64,000 bases of DNA, taken from contig NC_060107.1 of the NCBI RefSeq assembly GCF_021155765.1, forward strand, positions 10,650,501-10,714,500, written 5' to 3'. Below the pieces are notes generated by a model. It worked only from the letters and a program-made list of their open reading frames with translations. It ran no database searches and had not been told where the DNA came from. Source of the stretch: Diprion similis (Eukaryota > Arthropoda > Insecta > Hymenoptera > Diprionidae). Made by a program: the position numbers and the translations under genes. Below are positions 53,887-64,000 of this stretch, piece by piece; positions within the stretch are counted from its first letter, which is position 1; the number at the start of each line of letters is the position of its first letter.

Positions 53887-55681
53887 TGCCGTCGTGTATT
53901 GCGTTAAATTGTACGAACGTATCAGCAGAGGCTCGTAAATCAAAAAGACAAAAATTGCTGGAGAAGAAATTCAAAGTAACTTTTCATAGGTTAGTCAAAT
54001 TGATATTACTTTTATTATACGTCACATTACACACGGGATTATCTTAACGGGAACTGGATTTTAATATCATTCGGTTGTTTTTTTCAGTACATAGTAGGGA
54101 AAAAACAACACCAATAATATTATCAACAATATAAGTACCGATATTTTTTCACACAATTTATTTTTTTAGGTTACCAAAAGATCCAACGAAACGACAAAAG
54201 TGGCTCGATAGCCTGTGTATCCCAGAGCCCAGAGGTGCAAGTCCTATGATATGCTCAATTCATTTTCCAGAAAATGCGTTCGACAGAACATCTCAGTCTT
54301 GTGTTAGACTCAGAGACTTTGCAATACCATATGTAAGTATATATCGAAGTATCGAAATTGTATTTACAAGCAACATATCTTTATTTTTAACACTACACCA
54401 TCAAATCAAGAATGAAACTGTGTTATGTCTTATGCAAATACCTTTGCGTATTTTACAAGCGAGCATATTACAGGGTCCCTTGGATGAGGAGTTTCGCATT
54501 ACATTGCACAAGTCCAATCGAAGCAGATTGCCCCAATCTGTGAAGCAGAAAACTTTATCCCAGATTAATCACCAAGAGGTGGAAGATAAGCATGAGAAAG
54601 TAAAATATTTGATTGAGGAAAATTTTAATGACGGCGCTGAAAAATTTGATGAATTGTCCATTTCTGAGGGTAAATTGATATGAAAAGAATCATTGCTTTC
54701 AAAATTTTAATATAGTTTAAATTATCCTCATGATATTTGAAAGATATTATTAAATTCATGAAAACTTCTGATTATTTTTCATGAAGTTGAGTTGGAAATG
54801 AATATCAGACCAATTTTTAGATAATACTCATATTTATTATTTCACTTAAACTCTTTATTTCGCATCACAAATCTGAAAAGAATACGAGTTCTCGTGTTTC
54901 TGCATGCTGGAACAATTATCCAAGAAAAATGAAAATTTTTTAGATAATTATCGAAATTTATTCTTTTGGAACATAGCTGAAAAATTTTCGACTTATCTGT
55001 AAGAGAATTTGTCCAATGAGAATCAGATTATGATAGCATGTCAGATATTTTCAAAAAGCATCAAGGTTTTTCCATAAATTATCAAAAATTAATGTTCTGC
55101 ATAGAAATTCAAATATTTCTACAAAATTCATAGTAAGTGATAGAATCTATCAGAGATTCTCCAGAATGAGTAAGAAGTTGTCTGAAATTTACCTTTCAAG
55201 TAAATTCCTAGAAATTTGTAAAAGCTTCTATATATAATTTACGCAAGCGAATACTCAATAACTCATTACGATTAGAATACAGATTCACAATGTGGTAATG
55301 CATTCTTAAATTACAGGTATGCCGTATCTTATCGATGACACTAGTGAAAGAAAATTGTATGTCGACCGATCTACATCAGTGTCGCCAAATCACTTTATCA
55401 ATGACTTACCACTAAAGAAGGAGCCCAAGGTATCTGTAACACGGTCGACATCGGTTTCGCCTCAACGCACTGAAGACAGTACAAAAACGCAATTTTTCCG
55501 CACTGTATTATTGAATACGAAAAAAATGTATGTTCATAAAATAAAAATGCTGCAGCAGAAGCAACGCAGAACAGCAAATAAATTGGCAAATATGCGGGCT
55601 ATTCTGAACGTATTGAAGAAAAAAAATCTTCTCGGAGCGAAGGAGCTGGCCAATCTTCAAGGTGGTTTCAATTACTTTTGA
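53886..55681 (+). CDS. THAP-domain zinc-finger protein, four (possibly five) exons
   Basis: Probable nuclear DNA-binding protein. Exons are 53,886-53,989, 54,170-54,332, 54,474-54,669 and 55,317-55,681; phases agree and give 275 aa. The THAP domain fills residues 1-89: C4 and C9, FHRLP with P37, W46, ICSIHF giving C63 and H66 (C2CH zinc site), and RLRDFAIP with the expected late proline. A middle linker carries RSTSVSP twice. A basic heptad-rich segment after it, up to about residue 265 (KMYVHKIKMLQQKQRR to NVLKKKNLL), is likely a dimerising coiled coil. There is no transposase domain, so it is not a P-element/THAP9-type gene. A possible fifth exon exists: donor after 55,661 and acceptor at 55,749 would replace the last six residues (GGFNYF) with ENVLAS and stop at 55,768. 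Which end is used is open. Target genes are unknown. Confidence 0.87.
54670..55316 (+). other. THAP intron 3, no internal gene
   Basis: 647-bp AT-rich intron. The donor is GTAAATTG after GAG-G and the acceptor is AAATTACAG. I see no foldback element copy, RNA gene or open frame of note. Confidence 0.75.
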
Positions 55682-56300
55682 TACAGCTGCTGAATATTTC
55701 AGCATTACCTAAATATTAGAAGGTTTTACATGTAAAACTTCCTTTCAGAGAACGTTCTTGCATCCTGATATTAGTGGAATGCTGATCTTGGTTCTACTCG
55801 AAGATGTTCTTCAATGGATTTACAGCTTGATAGCCACATTCATTGCGGAAAACAGGAAATGAAGGTCTAGGTTCTGAAAAATCCTGGTCTCTGCTTAGTT
55901 GAAGACTTGTGCGTGCCTTTGGAAAAAATGTCTTATTAGATTTATTCTACAGCACCAGCTACTAAATTTAAAAATGCTAGTGTTTCAAGCAAAACGTGGA
56001 ATTTATCGTGACGTCTTGGCTGGCCATTCCTCTCCTCTTGATTATTGCCACATGACCTCACTGATGTTATTGCAAAGTTCTTGAAGGACAACATTCATTG
56101 CGGCAATTGCATTCGAGCATTACTGTAACCCCGAACAGATACTTGCTAATGCGTTCCCGAAAAAACATTTGATATTGCGGATGGAATTATGTATTCTCTT
56201 TGCGCAATACTGTACAATTGATGTATAATAAGATTGATGCAACTCTATGGTTAAGGAAAATTTAAAGAATGAATGTATTATTTTACAATAATAAAACTAA
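55682..56300 (+). other. THAP gene 3' region with poly(A) signal
   Basis: Follows the stop codon. AATAAA at 56,290-56,295 is the best poly(A) signal. A 61-codon frame at 55,899-56,084 has no recognisable content and looks like chance. Two short similar words, CATTCATTGCGG near 55,838 and 56,090, are not explained. Confidence 0.5.
56290..56295 (+). terminator. Candidate poly(A) signal for the THAP gene
   Basis: AATAAA about 610 nt beyond the stop codon at 55,681 and about 340 bp before the first candidate start codon of the LRGUK-like gene. It marks the likely boundary between the two plus-strand genes. Confidence 0.5.
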
Positions 56301-56635
56301 TCGATTTAACGTACATATGTAAAATCGTTTTTTATTCCCTTATTCATTCTATATTCGCCAAATAATTATCACATTATCTTATAACTGTTCCTGAAACGGA
56401 TAAACTGTACACGCTTGTTAATTGTTAAATGATCTGAAATTTGTTACATCAGAAAAGCAAATTCAACATTAAAGTTGTGATTGTTTCTCTACAGCTGTCA
56501 GTAGTATATTATGTGAATTCGTCAAAGTACATGTGCGAATTATTTCAAGAATATATAATTAGCGTATATACAAAATGCTTGCGAGCCCTGAACAGTAAAT
56601 TAAGATAGAATCAATCTACTGTTATGCAGGACTCT
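56301..56635. other. Short intergenic stretch, presumed LRGUK-like promoter
   Basis: About 335 bp of AT-rich DNA between the THAP poly(A) signal and the first candidate ATG of the next gene. No clear TATA box, element or RNA gene is seen. Confidence 0.4.
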
Positions 56636-59600
56636 ATGAAACGTATGAAAAGTCCTTCATTTGCCATGAATGAGGAAGTACGAATAACAGATATTCATTT
56701 ACGTATATGGATTAGTAGAGTAAAAAAAATTTTCGTTCGATATCAAGATTTCCAATATATTTAATAATTAAAAGTGTGAGATTTGGAAAAGTGTTGACCG
56801 TTTCGAAGAAAGCATGACTTTCATGAAACGGATTAACATTTAGGCAATAACTTTTCCGCACATTATTCACGTCAATATTTTACCTTCTTTTACAGGATGA
56901 CTTTCTTTTTTCCCGTAAATTTGTAACAATTAAGCCTAATATTCGACAAGATGCGAACAAACTTGAGAAAGCACAACGCCCAAAATCAGCCTCCTTTCCG
57001 AAATTACCACCAATTGCTAGAATACCAACACTGTCAACAAATATAGAAAATAGAGACTTTGTGCCAAACCAGGTGGAACTGCCTCTCCGAAAATCAAGTT
57101 CAACTTTATCATCCGAAGTGCGGGCCTTTTAATATTTTTCACTAAGAAAACTAAAGAAACGAGCACTTAGAAATAGTTTCAGCCAAACGTGTCTTTGTTG
57201 CAAGCTCTTGACCTATTTTAACATCTCAAGTTTTCTGGATGGAGAGATTATTCGTTACCAATTATATACCCAAACTTGGAGAGCGATAAAGAAAAGAAGC
57301 AACGTATTATCGAAAGTAAATGGGGACGAGGTACTGCGCTTGATATCGGACTGTGGGAGGATAGTATTGCTCCTGTAGTCAAAGTTAGAAGCAGAGTGGA
57401 TATTGAGCTCGGTATGAGTGAAGTTACCGATATATTGACTGATGAAATGGTTGGAGCGTGCTCATCTTTTCTGGCAAAATCACCAGAGACTGAACTTTAT
57501 GTCGAGAATAAGTGCGAACTTATTAACATGGTAAAATATTAATATTGGCAAAATGTTGCCGCATTTTATTGATCGACTACAGTTAGAAAAGCTGATGAAA
57601 GAAATCTAAATTCCATCCTTCGTAGGGCGAATGTTGAATGTAGTTCTATGGATTTTAATTCTTTCAGGGCTTGAGGAACATCTCCGTTTTGCAATATCGT
57701 CATTACTTGCAGTACATTGACTTGGAAAATAATAGTATTAGTGACTTGACACCACTCGGAGGAATTCCATACCTGATGTACTTGAATGCAGCTCGCAACG
57801 AGCTCAGAGACGTACTGAGATTCACACCTCCATGGTGTTTGACATATGTAAACTTGGCATACAATAACATTTCGAAGATCAATGATTTGTCTGAGTTTTG
57901 GAGTATCGTCAGACTCGATTTGTCGCACAATGTGATTGAACGTATTGAAGGACTGGTAAATTTGAGGTATCTTCCGCTTTGAAATCAAAAGTTTAGGAAT
58001 TACACCAAACGTTGTTTCATTATGGATGAATGGACTGCATGCATCTCAATCACCAATTAAAAAAATAGTAAAAACCGTTTGAAAATCTCTAGTAGTGTTA
58101 TTTGTGTCAGTAACAGTGAACACAAATGAAAAACCCTCCGTAGTATGTGATGAAAATGAATCTTAGCAGTTTCGAATAACTCAAGACAAGATATCAAGAA
58201 TTTGAGAAAAGGTTTCATAATCATTTCTATCCAATACAAAAGACAATTCATTTGTGTTCGCTATCATCCACACAGACAAGATAGTTAGAGATTTTGTGAA
58301 TGGTTTTTTCTGTATTTCTAAGTTCTGACTCAGTTTGTTCACCCTTAATTTGAAACAATTCGGTTTCAGGAAATGTTATCTTACCAAATCAATAATCGTA
58401 ATGTACCATTTCAGACACTTGAGGTTCTTAAATCTTGGATACAATATGATTGAATCCGTTGAAAACTTGGACAACTTAGACATCCAGGAGTTGAATTTGG
58501 AGTACAATTGTATAACGAACTTCAAATCTGCTACATCTGCTTTTGGTATAAGTGCGTTGCCTAATCTTCGGACGTTGATTTTAAGGCACAACAAATTGAC
58601 CACATTGGAGTTTTTTGAGGTAAATTACTCCCCAGGTTTGTCAATTTCAATTGCTCGATTTGGCAATGAGAAGAAATACTAAGTATTATATCGATGTAGA
58701 TCACAGATGCCAAAAATATCGTTTATACATTTTCATGAATAAAATAATCTTTACCTAGGGTGCTTACGGCTTACGCTACATTGATTTAAAGTACAATAAA
58801 ATTTCGGACTTACTGGAGGTGTCGCATCTACAGAGTTTAGTCCACGAGCTTGATTTTCGTGGAAATCCCTGTACCAAGTGGCCAAATTATCGAGATGTAT
58901 TACTATTCTCAATGCCAAGCGTTATGTTTGTCGACGGTGCCAGCGTTACCATGTCTGAAAAGGTATACTGCTCAGACTTCGAAATAGGATGGAATATTTA
59001 TATTTGTTTGTGATTGATTGCATTGTACCATCAAAGAAAACATTCATCCCCCTTTTTACCCGAACAAGCATACTTTACATTGCGACTTCGTCATGTTTGC
59101 TAAATCAGGTGTCTGCCAGCACAGTATTTGCACCACCGATAGAATTGGTGGTGGCTTCTGCTGTAACGAAGCTAATGCTTTTGGAGCATCTGAATAATAT
59201 TAACATTGACCTGCACATTACACCGATTGACCAAAGTACTCCACCGTTAATAATATTAACCGGCCCTCCAGCAGTGAAGAAATCAATACTAGCCAGAAAA
59301 ATCGCAGATGATTTGCCTAAACGGGTGAGACGAAACGTTTGATTAAAATTTCATTCGGTGATTCAAAGAAAGTGTATAGAACGGTTGTCTAGGTCAGGTA
59401 CTGCCCTAGTCACACAACAAAGCACCAGCCATGTGACGACCCTCTCGGATCGACTTACCACTTCATCAGCAGAGAAGAATTCAATGAGATTACAAGACGA
59501 GGGGAATTTTTATCGACCAGAGAGTTGTTAGGGAATAGTTACGGCTTTCGTTAGTAGATTTAATTTTTAATTTAGATCAAGAATAATGGGCTTTTCTGCC

Positions 59601-61852
59601 TGAATCATATTAAGTTACGAAAAGAGAAAGAACCATTTAAAAAATCATTTATAGTGTTATTTATACTGTTTATTGTATTACACTTATGCCAATGATGGTG
59701 AACATGAATGAAAAATCATCCCTAGTATATAATAAAAAAGATTTGGAGTAAATTCGAACACTAGCTAAGATATCAACAATTTAAAAGAATGTTTTACAAC
59801 AAGAAGGTTCAAAATGGTTTAACTCTAGTGTTTTGTATCCGACTCTTATGTTCTCACGCTTATTTAATTCAATGTAGAGATCTCCTGATTGTGAGATCGC
59901 CTGATAAAATTTGACGTATAGTAGTCTCCAGAGCGTATGAAAATTGATTTGTGTAAGTAAGGTACAACAGATGTTCGTCAACAATTAAACTTGTGTGTTA
60001 TAATTACTCTACAATATGGGATTTTCAAAACGTTTTTCGGACAATTTCTGGGGATCTCAGTGAGTAAAATGAATCTAAAAACATTTAAACTGGATTAAAA
60101 AAGACACCAAAGTTTAATCATTTTAAACATTCTAATTACAAAACTTTTTCCCCAATTGTTGTAAAACAAATCAATGATTATTGCAGATGTGAGTGAGATT
60201 AAAGCACTTGCTTCGGAGAAGAAAATCGGTATCGCTCACATGGATCTGCATGCAGCATTACAGATGCAAAGTCGATACGTGAATGCGAAGTTAATTTTGG
60301 TATTGACCAAAAGTGTGGAACTTCATCGACTATGGATCCAAGAAAAGATACAAATCTTTACATGGGTGAAGAGCAGTCTACAAAATCTTGTAACTTTTAA
60401 GTCTGGAAGACACCGTCGACCTACAATTGAAATGAAAGAATCGACGAGTTCCCAAGTTAACTTTATGTATGAATTACTAAACGAGGTGAAGAAACCATAA
60501 AATTATCATGCTTGGTTACATCTGGTTACATCAATTGAAAAGTTGTCATTACCACAGGTATTGGAAACTTTGGACTCACCTCCTTTTAGCACTACTGTGG
60601 GATCAGAGGTAACGGAAGAAATGGGTACTGTAGTGGTCATGGAAAGTCGAACCACTTTTCCTGAAATCATAAAAACTTCCAGTGACATTGAAATGGAAAA
60701 GAAACATATCACTTTTCAAGGAGAGGATGAGCAATCCACTACCGCACCTTCCTCCAAAGTGACATTTAATTCTGACAAGCTCAGTGTACCACCGCCCGAT
60801 GAATTGAAGGTTTGAAATCACTTTATTCGATCGCTGATTACCAATTGCCGGTATAGCAAGTGGTTAATATGGCTGACCTGGATGGGCCAGCCTATCAACT
60901 TCAAAGCTATGAGATTGGAATATACTATTAGATGTTCTTTTCAAAATTATATTATTGAAATAATTTGAAAACTACTGGACCAATCAGATCTAAAATCTAA
61001 TTACTTCTACGACAATCCTTTATAATGATGATAACTAAACTTCTAATGTTCAGGGTAATGTTTAATAACTTTCCTACTTAGCAGAGGGGGATTTTGAAAG
61101 TATTAACATCGTTTCTAGGTCATACTAGACGAACATTCGAACGTTTTGACTCCGAATGAAGAGGGAAAAAGAAGACGTCTGAAAGAAAAAATCCAGTTGC
61201 AACATGATTTGTTACGCCATCAAATAGACAATGACGAATCTGAAGAAAGCGAGAATTCGGAGGATCACTCTGCGTCCAGTGATGATCTGTTTGTTTCAAA
61301 ACAGGTTAGTAATCAAGTAATACGTAACATACAAGTCAGATAAATCTTGCTGTAAACTTTTCACGCCTTCTACATTGATCTGAAATAAAGTAGAAAAGCC
61401 CGACAGCAGATCAGATAGACAAATAAATATTCAGCTAGAACATATTTCACTTATAATTATGATTCGCAGTGCCTACCTGGCATGGATTCTCCAAAACTTT
61501 TAGAACAACTTCACAGTAAACTTGTAACCAAGTCGAGGGAACAGTACTTCGAACAGCACCTAAACAACCTTGGGTGTATTTCCCTAGTAGTAAGTCGAGT
61601 TACAGTCAACACTGCTACATGCGTCCTTGTTCACCATTCTGAAACTGCTTTGTTGTGTAGGTATTCACAGATAACTTCGAATCGGCTTATAATCAAGTGG
61701 TTGATTTTGTTTACGAATTTTACATCAGTCAACCGTCACGTAAATCGAAATTCTCTATGGAAATTCGGAAACTAATGGAAGCCGTTAATGCATCAAAAAC
61801 GAAAACTTTCCTTCAAGAATTGGAAGAGTATAAAAATATAAACTTATTTTGA
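56636..61852 (+). CDS. LRGUK-like leucine-rich-repeat and guanylate-kinase-domain protein, about 13 exons
   Basis: Homologue of vertebrate LRGUK, a sperm-flagellum assembly protein; its role here is inferred from that. Exons: 56,636-56,719 (inferred start), 56,896-57,072, 57,231-57,530, 57,668-57,966, 58,415-58,619, 58,759-58,962, 59,109-59,324, 59,393-59,549, 60,187-60,485, 60,558-60,809, 61,119-61,304, 61,470-61,589 and 61,661-61,852. Phases agree throughout; about 896 aa. Residues about 175-400 hold LRRs (YIDLENNSISDLTPL, YVNLAYNNISKINDL, RLDLSHNVIERIEGL, FLNLGYNMIESVENL, ELNLEYNCI) with an LRR cap (FRGNPCTKWPNYRDVLL). A guanylate-kinase fold follows: LTGPPAVKKS (about 474-482), SHTTK, YHFISREEF and GNSYGF, closing with FTDNFESAYNQVVDFVYEFY. 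The P-loop lacks its second glycine and the GMP-binding arginines are replaced. A serine- and acid-rich insert of about 200 residues splits the fold. The first three exons are the least certain. Confidence 0.82.
58071..58308. mobile_element. Short foldback (MITE-like) element in an LRGUK-like intron
   Basis: 238-bp unit with inverted ends of about 63 bp inside the 57,967-58,414 intron. Left reads AAAACCGTTTGAAAATCTCT and, later, GTGAACACAAATGAA. The reverse complement of the right end reads AAACCATTCACAAAATCTCT and, later, GCGAACACAAATGAA. The arms match those of the ecd-intron copy at 50,524. No coding capacity. Confidence 0.65.
59621..60150. mobile_element. Third copy of the foldback family, right end unclear
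   Basis: Lies in the 59,550-60,186 intron. Its start, AGAGAAAGAACCATT near 59,621, matches the reverse complement of the right terminus of the ecd copy (GAGAAAGTACCATT). The AGTGTTATTT and CAATGATGGTGAACATGAAT blocks follow in the same order as the left arms of the other copies. Internal words CTGGGGATCTC, GAGT and AAAGTTTAATCATT near 60,045-60,115 match the duplicated core of the ecd copy. I did not find a clear right inverted arm, so it may be truncated. Confidence 0.5.
60810..61118 (+). other. LRGUK-like intron, no internal gene
   Basis: 309-bp AT-rich intron between AAG|GTTTGA and the acceptor TTTCTAG. Read-through would stop at the TGA at 60,813, so it must be spliced out for the downstream exons to be translated. 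Confidence 0.7.
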
Positions 61853-63156
61853 ATTCGAATGCTTTTGAAAAATCAAAATACCGAATCTTCTATCTCATAA
61901 TTTGCAAAACAAAAAGTTTGGTGAAATTAGTTTTCATTTAACAATGATCAACTTATGATAATAATTAACATCCTTCTGTCGCAATTACAATACACAAAAC
62001 TTTTTAGGGATTTATTGTCGTCGAAAAATCAGAGATTGCACATTGTAGGACGGTCTAGCCTTGTATTATATGATCAGATACTGAAGAGTCAATTCTGAAG
62101 CGGAAGTAAGGACTATAAATAGTGGATGTGATATAAAATTGAGTGAGTTCAACAACTTCATTATGTGAAACTTATTTTTCAATTTAATAAATCAGTCTTT
62201 GGTTTCACATGAAATATCAGCGGCGTAAATACTATAGTTAATTTATTTACTCAATGTATAGCAAACTCTGTTTAAGAGTTTAAGTTCGTCGCTGAGAAGG
62301 AGTAGAATTCTCAAAAATACTCACTTTAACAATTCTTGCATTTATCTGTGGTATTATCCAACTGGCGTTTGATTTTCAACGTCAATACTGATAGACTCTT
62401 AGATAGTGTCTGCTGTATCAATGAGGGAAGTATTAGTACGAAATTAGTGAAATATTCTTACTTCAATAAATATAAATACGACCTGAGATAAAAAAGAATA
62501 TGCCAATTGATTATATGTCAAGTGTGTCCTTTCACTTTTATAATAATGGAAAATTACAATTTTTGTACTATAGTTTTACATATGGAGCGATCATATGAAG
62601 CGAAAGTATCAAACGATCATGAGCATCATGTGTTAAATATAGGGTATGACATTTCCCGTGTAGAGAGATGAAAATACTTCAGTCATATTCAATCTGAATA
62701 AAGGCAATGCTTGTGCATATAAATACTCATATTTAACATGATATGCATAAATTAATATAACACACAATATATCTTTGCATAATTGACTTATCTACTATAA
62801 ATAGTATCAGTCACAAGTAATAAAGTTCTCACGAACTAGATCAATTATTGTCTGACTTTCTATACTTCTTTTATTTATTGTTGTGTCTTACGGGAATGTC
62901 AATTCCCATTTCATTATTCAAAAAATTTTCGAGTATAGGTGTGTGTATATATATATATATTTTTTTTTACCAAGATAAAGGTATGTTGAGCATTACCACC
63001 CTAGAGGAAACATATTATTTTACGAAAGTCTTGTTCAATTGATAAGTAATGCGTAACGCTACAGATATTTATATAACTGTGCTCATATACTGCGATTATT
63101 TTTGGAAATAACTAGCACAACAGTTATATCCATTTTTATTTCAGTGCTTTCACAGT
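61853..63156. other. Convergent intergenic region with poly(A) signal and TA microsatellite
   Basis: The LRGUK-like and zinc-finger genes converge here. An AATAAA at 62,186-62,191 on the plus strand is a candidate poly(A) signal for the former. An alternating TGTGTATATATATATATAT tract followed by a T run lies at about 62,940-62,970. A 64-codon frame at 62,848-63,042 is low-complexity and not credible. No foldback copy, RNA gene or satellite unit was recognised. Confidence 0.5.
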
Positions 63157-63571
63157 TTAGATTTGATTTCCACTAGAAACGCCCATATTTGTAATTACAT
63201 TCCGATTGCAGCCCATATCGATCAACATTTTGTGATTTTCAGAAACTATGGCCAACGGATTTGAGCCAACTTGAAAATTACTTTGTGATTGAGGTAGCTT
63301 CGGGTCATTATCGATACTTGGCAATTTTGTATAGTTCACCTGCTGCCATGCTTGGTCGAGTATTCTATCATCATAAACATCTACTTTAATCGTGTTCTCC
63401 ATTTCACTCTCAATTTGTGATGTAAAAAATTTTGACGTCGCTGTTCCAATGTCATTTTCGTCCCCTACCCACTTTCTATTACTAGTACTATCAGTTACTT
63501 CATGGTGATGATGACGCAAGTGATCGTCCAGTGCCTGCTTCTTATCAAATAATATCGCACACTGTTTGCAC
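63157..63571 (-). CDS. C2H2 zinc-finger protein, C-terminal exon only (partial)
   Basis: Last exon of a minus-strand gene whose earlier exons lie to the right, probably beyond the window. The acceptor TTTACAG precedes the exon, which begins G|TGC, so two bases of the first codon come from the previous exon. It encodes about 138 aa. One C2H2 finger opens it: CKQC, twelve residues, then HLRHH, i.e. C-x2-C-x12-H-x3-H, followed by extra histidines. The rest is polar and probably disordered, with no second finger, and the stop is at 63,157-63,159. A reverse AATAAA lies close behind the stop. The frame stays open upstream to 63,678, but the splice acceptor at the finger argues that part is intron. 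Likely nucleic-acid binding; the specific gene is not identifiable. Confidence 0.72.
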
Positions 63572-64000
63572 CTGTAAATTAGAACATTTATAAATCTGAA
63601 ACTACGCATTTTTGCTGAGAAAATCAATTGCAAAAATTTTTCTGCTGTCGATAGTTGAACCACTGCATGCAAAAACAACTCAGCTTGAGCTAAGTTTTGG
63701 AGAATGAAGTAGTAAAAATTATGATCTTATGGGCGTTTTTGTGATAAAAACTGGTTTTGATTTTTTCATTAAAACACCTGTACATTACTTAAGAAATACT
63801 TTATACATATTTCACTGTCCAAAACTTGACTCGAGTTAAGTTTTTGTTGCATACAGGGGCTCAATTATTATACACTATTTATTGCATGACTGTATAACTC
63901 CGTTCTGTTCGCTTTCATTTTCTGTTTGAAAATTGAATTACAATCATTCTATGAATAAGCTGAATGTAGAAATGCGGAACAGGAAAATTTATACAGAAAT
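63572..64000. other. Presumed intron of the zinc-finger gene
   Basis: AT-rich sequence upstream (minus-strand sense) of the acceptor at 63,572-63,573. I find no second finger motif or convincing coding exon here. Confidence 0.45.

Noticed and set aside
53886..55681. THAP gene as a domesticated P-element transposase
   Set aside because: After the THAP domain there is only a short linker and coiled coil, with no RNase H-like catalytic region in any frame. The length (275 aa) fits ordinary THAP regulators.
55899..56084. 61-codon frame after the THAP gene
   Set aside because: No homology or domain, and it lies between the THAP stop and its poly(A) signal, so it is best read as 3' UTR.
62848..63042. 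64-codon plus-strand frame near the TA microsatellite
   Set aside because: Low-complexity hydrophobic and repeated-isoleucine content produced by the TATATA/T tract, with no gene signals.

Overview
The window is eukaryotic nuclear DNA, most likely from an insect. The genes have several small exons separated by short AT-rich introns with GT/AG borders. Their products are animal proteins: ecdysoneless, a THAP zinc-finger protein, an LRGUK-like leucine-rich-repeat/guanylate-kinase protein and a C2H2 zinc-finger protein. The order within insects cannot be settled from the sequence; Hymenoptera is only a guess.

Positions about 255 to 48,640 form one tandem satellite array of about 158 head-to-tail copies of a 304-bp monomer, plus degenerate pieces out to about 49,390. 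Both ends of the array lie in the window. Two monomer types (A and B) often alternate. Larger multimers are layered on this: 4-, 5- and 9-monomer periods at about 1.6-9 kb, 23-, 21- and 22-monomer duplications at about 8.3-28 kb, and a 15-monomer (4,560 bp) duplication at about 33.9-43.1 kb. A more irregular stretch with indels (about 28.3-33.9 kb) separates the last two. Edge monomers are diverged, and the two edges share variants that the interior lacks. No protein is encoded in the array: 304 is not a multiple of three and no frame continues from one unit to the next.

The right 15 kb is gene-dense. On the minus strand, ecd (49,973-53,476, five exons, 618 aa by my splicing) ends about 1.3 kb from the last tightly repeated monomer. 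Head-to-head with it, 409 bp away, a THAP-domain gene runs on the plus strand (53,886-55,681). Next on the plus strand is an LRGUK-like gene (about 56,636-61,852, about 13 exons, about 896 aa) whose guanylate-kinase domain looks catalytically dead and carries a long insert. At the right edge, the last exon of a C2H2 zinc-finger gene lies on the minus strand (63,157-63,571).

A foldback, MITE-like element family with inverted ends occurs in one ecd intron and two LRGUK-like introns. The genes do not form an operon or one pathway. The shared features are the divergent ecd/THAP promoter region, the common intronic element and the nearby satellite block, which may mark pericentromeric or other heterochromatin-proximal DNA.
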